From Lachnospiraceae bacterium UBA3826 (GTDB lineage Bacteria; Bacillota; Clostridia; Lachnospirales; Lachnospiraceae), in assembly GCA_002393095.1 (NCBI GenBank), contig DGII01000091.1, positions 1 to 18,101 on the forward strand: DNA of 18,101 nt, in the 5' to 3' direction. A program made the position numbers and the translations under genes. The notes below the pieces were generated by a model. That model was not told the DNA's origin. It worked only from the letters and a program-made list of their open reading frames with translations, and did not search any database. Below are positions 15,961 through 18,101 of the stretch, in pieces. Each line of letters begins with the position of its first letter. The stretch's first letter is position 1.

Positions 15961-16060
15961 TTTATTATATCATATATATCACAGCAATACATATATCAGT
16001 ATCCTACTCTTCCCGGCGGGATAAACCGTCCACCGGACGGTTTATTATATCATATATATC
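15961..16060. repeat. Pair of identical 20-bp direct repeats beside the recombinase
   Basis: The same 20 bases, starting TTTATTATAT and ending CATATATATC, occur at 15961-15980 and again at 16041-16060, exactly 80 bp apart. They lie just downstream of the tyrosine recombinase stop codon (16072). They could be recombination or attachment sites, or an old duplication. No inverted copy was found by eye in the window. Confidence 0.75.
16021..16045. repeat. Perfect 11-bp inverted repeat between the direct repeats
   Basis: ATAAACCGTCC and GGACGGTTTAT with a 3-base loop. It lies 27 bases after the recombinase stop codon on the minus strand and could end that transcript, although only a short T-rich piece (in the second arm) is present. 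Its right arm runs into the second direct repeat copy. Confidence 0.7.
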
Positions 16061-16071
16061 CTGTATTGACG

Positions 16072-16992
16072 CTATACATTAAGCATATTTCTTGGATGCT
16101 TATTGGTCAGAATATCTCTCTGTTTTGCCATAGCCACATGTGTATATATCTCCGTTGTATGAATAGAGCTATGCCCCAACATCTCTTGGATATACCGGAT
16201 ATCAACATCAGCTTCAAGGAGAGCTGTAGCAAAGGTATGGCGAAACATATGCGGTGTGATATGCTGCTCTATCCCTGCCAACCCGGAATAATACATAAGC
16301 ATCCGTCGTACAGCCTGATCTGAGAATCTATTCCCCGACTGATTAACGAACAGGTACCCGCAGTTTTCAATTTCATGCTTGAATTCATCCATATATCTCC
16401 GGAGCGCTTTAAGCACATCCGAATTGCCGATGTGAATTCGCCGTTCTTTAGCCCCTTTCCCGTATATCAATATGTATCCGGCTTGCATATTTATATCCAC
16501 CGGCTTAAGTCCGCATAATTCCGATATTCTCACACCGGTTGCAAAAAGCATTTCGCATAGTGCTGCATCTCTGATGGCATTCCTCCTGCGAAACCCGGTT
16601 CCTGCATCTTTTTGCGATGTATATACCGTACTTAGTATGCGTTCTATTATATATAAAGGTATGGTTCTTGGCAGCACCTTGGGCTCACGAAACGATGTGT
16701 TGACCCTTGCAAATGGATTAGTATCTATGTATCCGCGATATTCAATATAATGAAAAAGCGCCTTGGCAGACGCTATCTTCCTCTTAACACTCTTCGGTTT
16801 ATAATGACTATGTAACCGGACTATATATCTCTCAAGATCATCTCTGGATATGGTGCGTATATCCATCCCGCCATATTCTTCGCATAACTGCCGCAGATCA
16901 GCCCTGTATGCCCTTACTGTTTTCCTGTCCAGCCTCTTGGAAAATACACAATACTCCAGATATTCACTGCTTATCTCCCGTAGATTACTCAT
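16072..16992 (-). CDS. Tyrosine recombinase/integrase, XerC/XerD-like
   Basis: The 306-residue protein has an N-terminal SAM-like core-binding domain (about 1-95) and a C-terminal catalytic domain with the full active set: Arg155 (TGVRISEL), Lys179 (YGKGAKER), His248 and Arg251 (HMFRHTF), His274 (LGHSSIHTT) and Tyr283 (IYTHV). It cuts and rejoins DNA at specific sites through a covalent tyrosine link. Length fits XerC/XerD and small stand-alone integrases; the C-terminus HPRNMLNV is short. GGAGG lies 8 bases before the ATG. The neighbours (an agr pair on one side, direct repeats and a hairpin on the other) do not resemble a housekeeping xer locus, so a role in a small integrative element or local DNA switching is more likely. 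No partner recombinase is present. Confidence 0.93.
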   Translation of the reverse strand: MSNLREISSEYLEYCVFSKRLDRKTVRAYRADLRQLCEEYGGMDIRTISRDDLERYIVRLHSHYKPKSVKRKIASAKALFHYIEYRGYIDTNPFARVNTSFREPKVLPRTIPLYIIERILSTVYTSQKDAGTGFRRRNAIRDAALCEMLFATGVRISELCGLKPVDINMQAGYILIYGKGAKERRIHIGNSDVLKALRRYMDEFKHEIENCGYLFVNQSGNRFSDQAVRRMLMYYSGLAGIEQHITPHMFRHTFATALLEADVDIRYIQEMLGHSSIHTTEIYTHVAMAKQRDILTNKHPRNMLNV

Positions 16993-17067
16993 AACACTAT
17001 CCTCCTGCGTTCTAAAGCTACTTATTACAATCTTAGTAATTCTAATCCCACGGGATGAATTGTGCTA

Positions 17068-17157
17068 TTAAAAAAATAGATAGATGATTATTGTATAAAC
17101 AATGGATAATAGCTGATTATCATTCATTTTATGAGACAGCATCTTCCTACTAATCAT
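17068..17157 (-). CDS. Possible small peptide, 29 residues, unidentified
   Basis: An open frame starting MISRKMLSHKMNDNQ and ending in a hydrophobic stretch (IVYTIIIYLFF) follows agrB by about 50 bases. The ribosome binding site is poor (GGA close to the ATG). Its basic start and hydrophobic end resemble a small membrane peptide, but the region is AT-rich and the frame may be chance. It contains two short hairpins and ends in a T-run (17070-17076) that could instead be an AT-rich terminator for the agr operon. Confidence 0.2.
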   Translation of the reverse strand: MISRKMLSHKMNDNQLLSIVYTIIIYLFF

Positions 17158-17205
17158 TTTCCAATAATAATTACTTTGTTCTCGCCTCTTATGTTCTATG
17201 TGCTC

Positions 17206-17796
17206 CTATGTTCCTTCATGATTCGCTACACTAGTCTTATGATTTTTAACCACCCCCATCATCTGTAGGATTGCTGCCATTATTACACCCAGCATGACAT
17301 ATTTACACTCCGAATATGCTCCTATTACATAAAGGAGCACTATAACTACCACAGTAACCATACATAGCAGAATCGTTATTCTTTTACACCATGCTTTTTC
17401 GTTAGAATCAAGCCTTCTATTATCCGAATCCACCGGTTTATTAATAAAAAGAGAGAGATATGCTGCTATCAAAGCGTATATATATCCCATTTTTATACTA
17501 TTGCCCCGTCCAATGTATACAACCCCAATTATGGTGATAGCTGACGATATGGCACACATATAGGGATTATCCATATGGTATCCACCACAAAATTTTCTGA
17601 TGATAAAAAATGTTAACATCAGTATCATGCACCCTTTTATATTGCCCCCAAAAAATCCAAACACCAAAACCGGTATAATTGGTATTATCGTCAATAACAA
17701 ACACTCTATTGCGTAGACATATATATCTTTATCTTTTTCGGATATCACATCATTGTGTACAAGCCATATCGTTATTTTATCAGCTATCACATTCAT
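17206..17796 (-). CDS. agrB: AgrB-type peptide-processing membrane protease
   Basis: A 196-residue polytopic membrane protein with about five to six hydrophobic segments (around 30-50, 55-66, 82-96, 103-118, 140-160 and 165-183). RKFCGGYHMDNPYMC holds the catalytic His74 and Cys81 expected of AgrB cysteine endopeptidases, and PVDSDNRRLD (121-130) is the conserved cytoplasmic loop. AgrB cleaves the C-terminal tail of AgrD, forms the thiolactone ring and takes part in export. Length matches the family. The ATG follows the agrD stop by 8 bases with AGGA nearby, so the two are co-translated. Gene order (peptide first) is the reverse of the classic agrBD order. No agrC or agrA is visible in the window. 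The gene is visibly richer in A/T than the polysaccharide genes. Confidence 0.92.
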   Translation of the reverse strand: MNVIADKITIWLVHNDVISEKDKDIYVYAIECLLLTIIPIIPVLVFGFFGGNIKGCMILMLTFFIIRKFCGGYHMDNPYMCAISSAITIIGVVYIGRGNSIKMGYIYALIAAYLSLFINKPVDSDNRRLDSNEKAWCKRITILLCMVTVVVIVLLYVIGAYSECKYVMLGVIMAAILQMMGVVKNHKTSVANHEGT

Positions 17797-17804
17797 TTGT
17801 CCTG

Positions 17805-17963
17805 CTATTTTCTTACTTTAAATTTATTAAGTTCCTTAGGTGCCTTAGGCTGGTAAAAAATCATGCACGTTGCTGAGTTAGCATCAGCATGTAAATAACC
17901 ATCTGCAAGCTTTTTTATAATTTTCCCTGATAATTCTTTTGCATTTTTCTTTGAGTTATTCAT
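17805..17963 (-). CDS. agrD: AgrD-type cyclic autoinducer peptide precursor
   Basis: A 52-codon gene directly upstream of agrB. The precursor has a lysine-rich amphipathic leader (MNNSKKNAKELSGKIIKKLA), a middle piece ADANSAT, a core CMIFY, and the charged tail QPKAPKELNKFKVRK. This matches the AgrD layout: membrane-associated leader, a cysteine five residues before the cut site, then a tail with Pro and Glu-Leu recognised by AgrB. The predicted mature signal is a five-residue thiolactone ring from Cys33 to Tyr37 with a short N-terminal extension of unknown length. GGAG occurs 11 bases before the ATG and AAGGGA nearer to it. A perfect 20-bp palindrome lies 37 bases upstream. Function is inferred from layout and position, not from a database match. 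Confidence 0.88.
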   Translation of the reverse strand: MNNSKKNAKELSGKIIKKLADGYLHADANSATCMIFYQPKAPKELNKFKVRK

Positions 17964-18000
17964 CCTATCCCTTATCTCCTTTCATGAATCAATTCAGTTG

Positions 18001-18020
18001 ATAAATATTCGAATATTTAT
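18001..18020. promoter_or_regulatory. Perfect 20-bp palindrome upstream of agrD
   Basis: ATAAATATTCGAATATTTAT equals its own reverse complement. A second overlapping inverted repeat, AATATTT with AAATATT around a 4-base spacer, continues to 18029. It sits in the agrD upstream region and could be an operator for a dimeric regulator, or the weak AT-rich terminator of the preceding gene. Confidence 0.5.
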
Positions 18021-18027
18021 TCAAATA

Positions 18028-18101
18028 TTAGTTCCCAAGATGCTCCAAATCAATATATTTACCTCGAGTTTCAGTTTTTTGTTCCCGAATGTCCTTTTCA
18101 G
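18028..18101 (-). CDS. Possible 3' end of an unidentified gene
   Basis: Reading in from the right edge, one minus-strand frame gives 23 residues, EKDIREQKTETRGKYIDLEHLGN, before a TAA at 18028-18030. The charged, balanced composition looks like a real protein end, but the piece is too short to identify. It would end 64 bases before agrD. Confidence 0.35.
   Translation of the reverse strand, partial: EKDIREQKTETRGKYIDLEHLGN

Noticed and set aside
15381..16082. Long plus-strand open frame (233 codons) antisense to the Rieske gene
   Set aside because: Antisense to a clearly recognised gene, with a composition unlike a globular protein and no ribosome binding site.
17965..17985. Mini-frame of six codons (MKGDKG) ending just before the agrD start
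   Set aside because: Its ATG overlaps the AAAGGAGAT ribosome-binding region of agrD; too short and better explained as leader.
17993..18077. Two TTCAGTT motifs reminiscent of LytTR (AgrA) binding boxes
   Set aside because: They are about 77 bases apart instead of about 21, and match only a short core.

Overview
The window looks like the chromosome of an anaerobic, moderately AT-rich Bacillota, most likely of the Lachnospiraceae type. I infer this from the gene content: superoxide reductase and rubrerythrin, an agrDB peptide-signalling pair, GGAGG ribosome binding sites and extended -10 promoters. It is not a sequence match. All but two genes lie on the minus strand. No rRNA or tRNA gene is visible, and no gap between genes exceeds about 230 bp.

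Positions 1-13535 are a surface-polysaccharide locus in three blocks. The right block (13535 to 8719, minus) starts with a WbaP-type polyprenyl-phosphate sugar-1-phosphate transferase. It continues with a hydrolysing UDP-HexNAc 2-epimerase of the NeuC/LegG type, a Gfo/Idh/MocA oxidoreductase and a family 2 glycosyltransferase. The middle block (5925 to 8750, plus) holds a DUF2334-type polysaccharide deacetylase-like protein and a first asparagine-synthase-like amidotransferase. The left block (5805 leftwards, minus) holds a flippase-like ABC transporter, a second asparagine-synthase-like protein, a TupA-like ATP-grasp protein and a family 4 glycosyltransferase that runs off the left edge. Together these could start a lipid-linked glycan, make an unusual amino sugar, add sugars, decorate carboxyl groups by amidation or amino-acid attachment, and export the product. 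The genes for a sialic/legionaminic acid synthase and a CMP-sugar synthetase are not in the window.

Positions 13656-15842 form an oxygen-defence and redox section. Superoxide reductase and rubrerythrin make a short operon ending in a strong hairpin terminator. Upstream of it lie two almost identical 71-bp tandem repeats that can fold into an elaborate hairpin, and then a Rieske-type non-haem iron oxygenase.

Positions 15961-18101 are more accessory and visibly richer in A/T at the right end. There is a tyrosine recombinase with a complete catalytic set, next to a pair of exact 20-bp direct repeats and a perfect hairpin. Beyond it is a two-gene agr-type quorum-sensing unit in which the short peptide gene agrD (52 codons) precedes agrB. 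A perfect 20-bp palindrome lies upstream of agrD. No sensor kinase or response regulator is visible.

The points most worth a second look are the agrDB unit, the structured tandem repeats, the paired amidotransferases with the ATP-grasp ligase, and two genes whose start codons sit 7-9 bases after extended -10 boxes (probable leaderless mRNAs).
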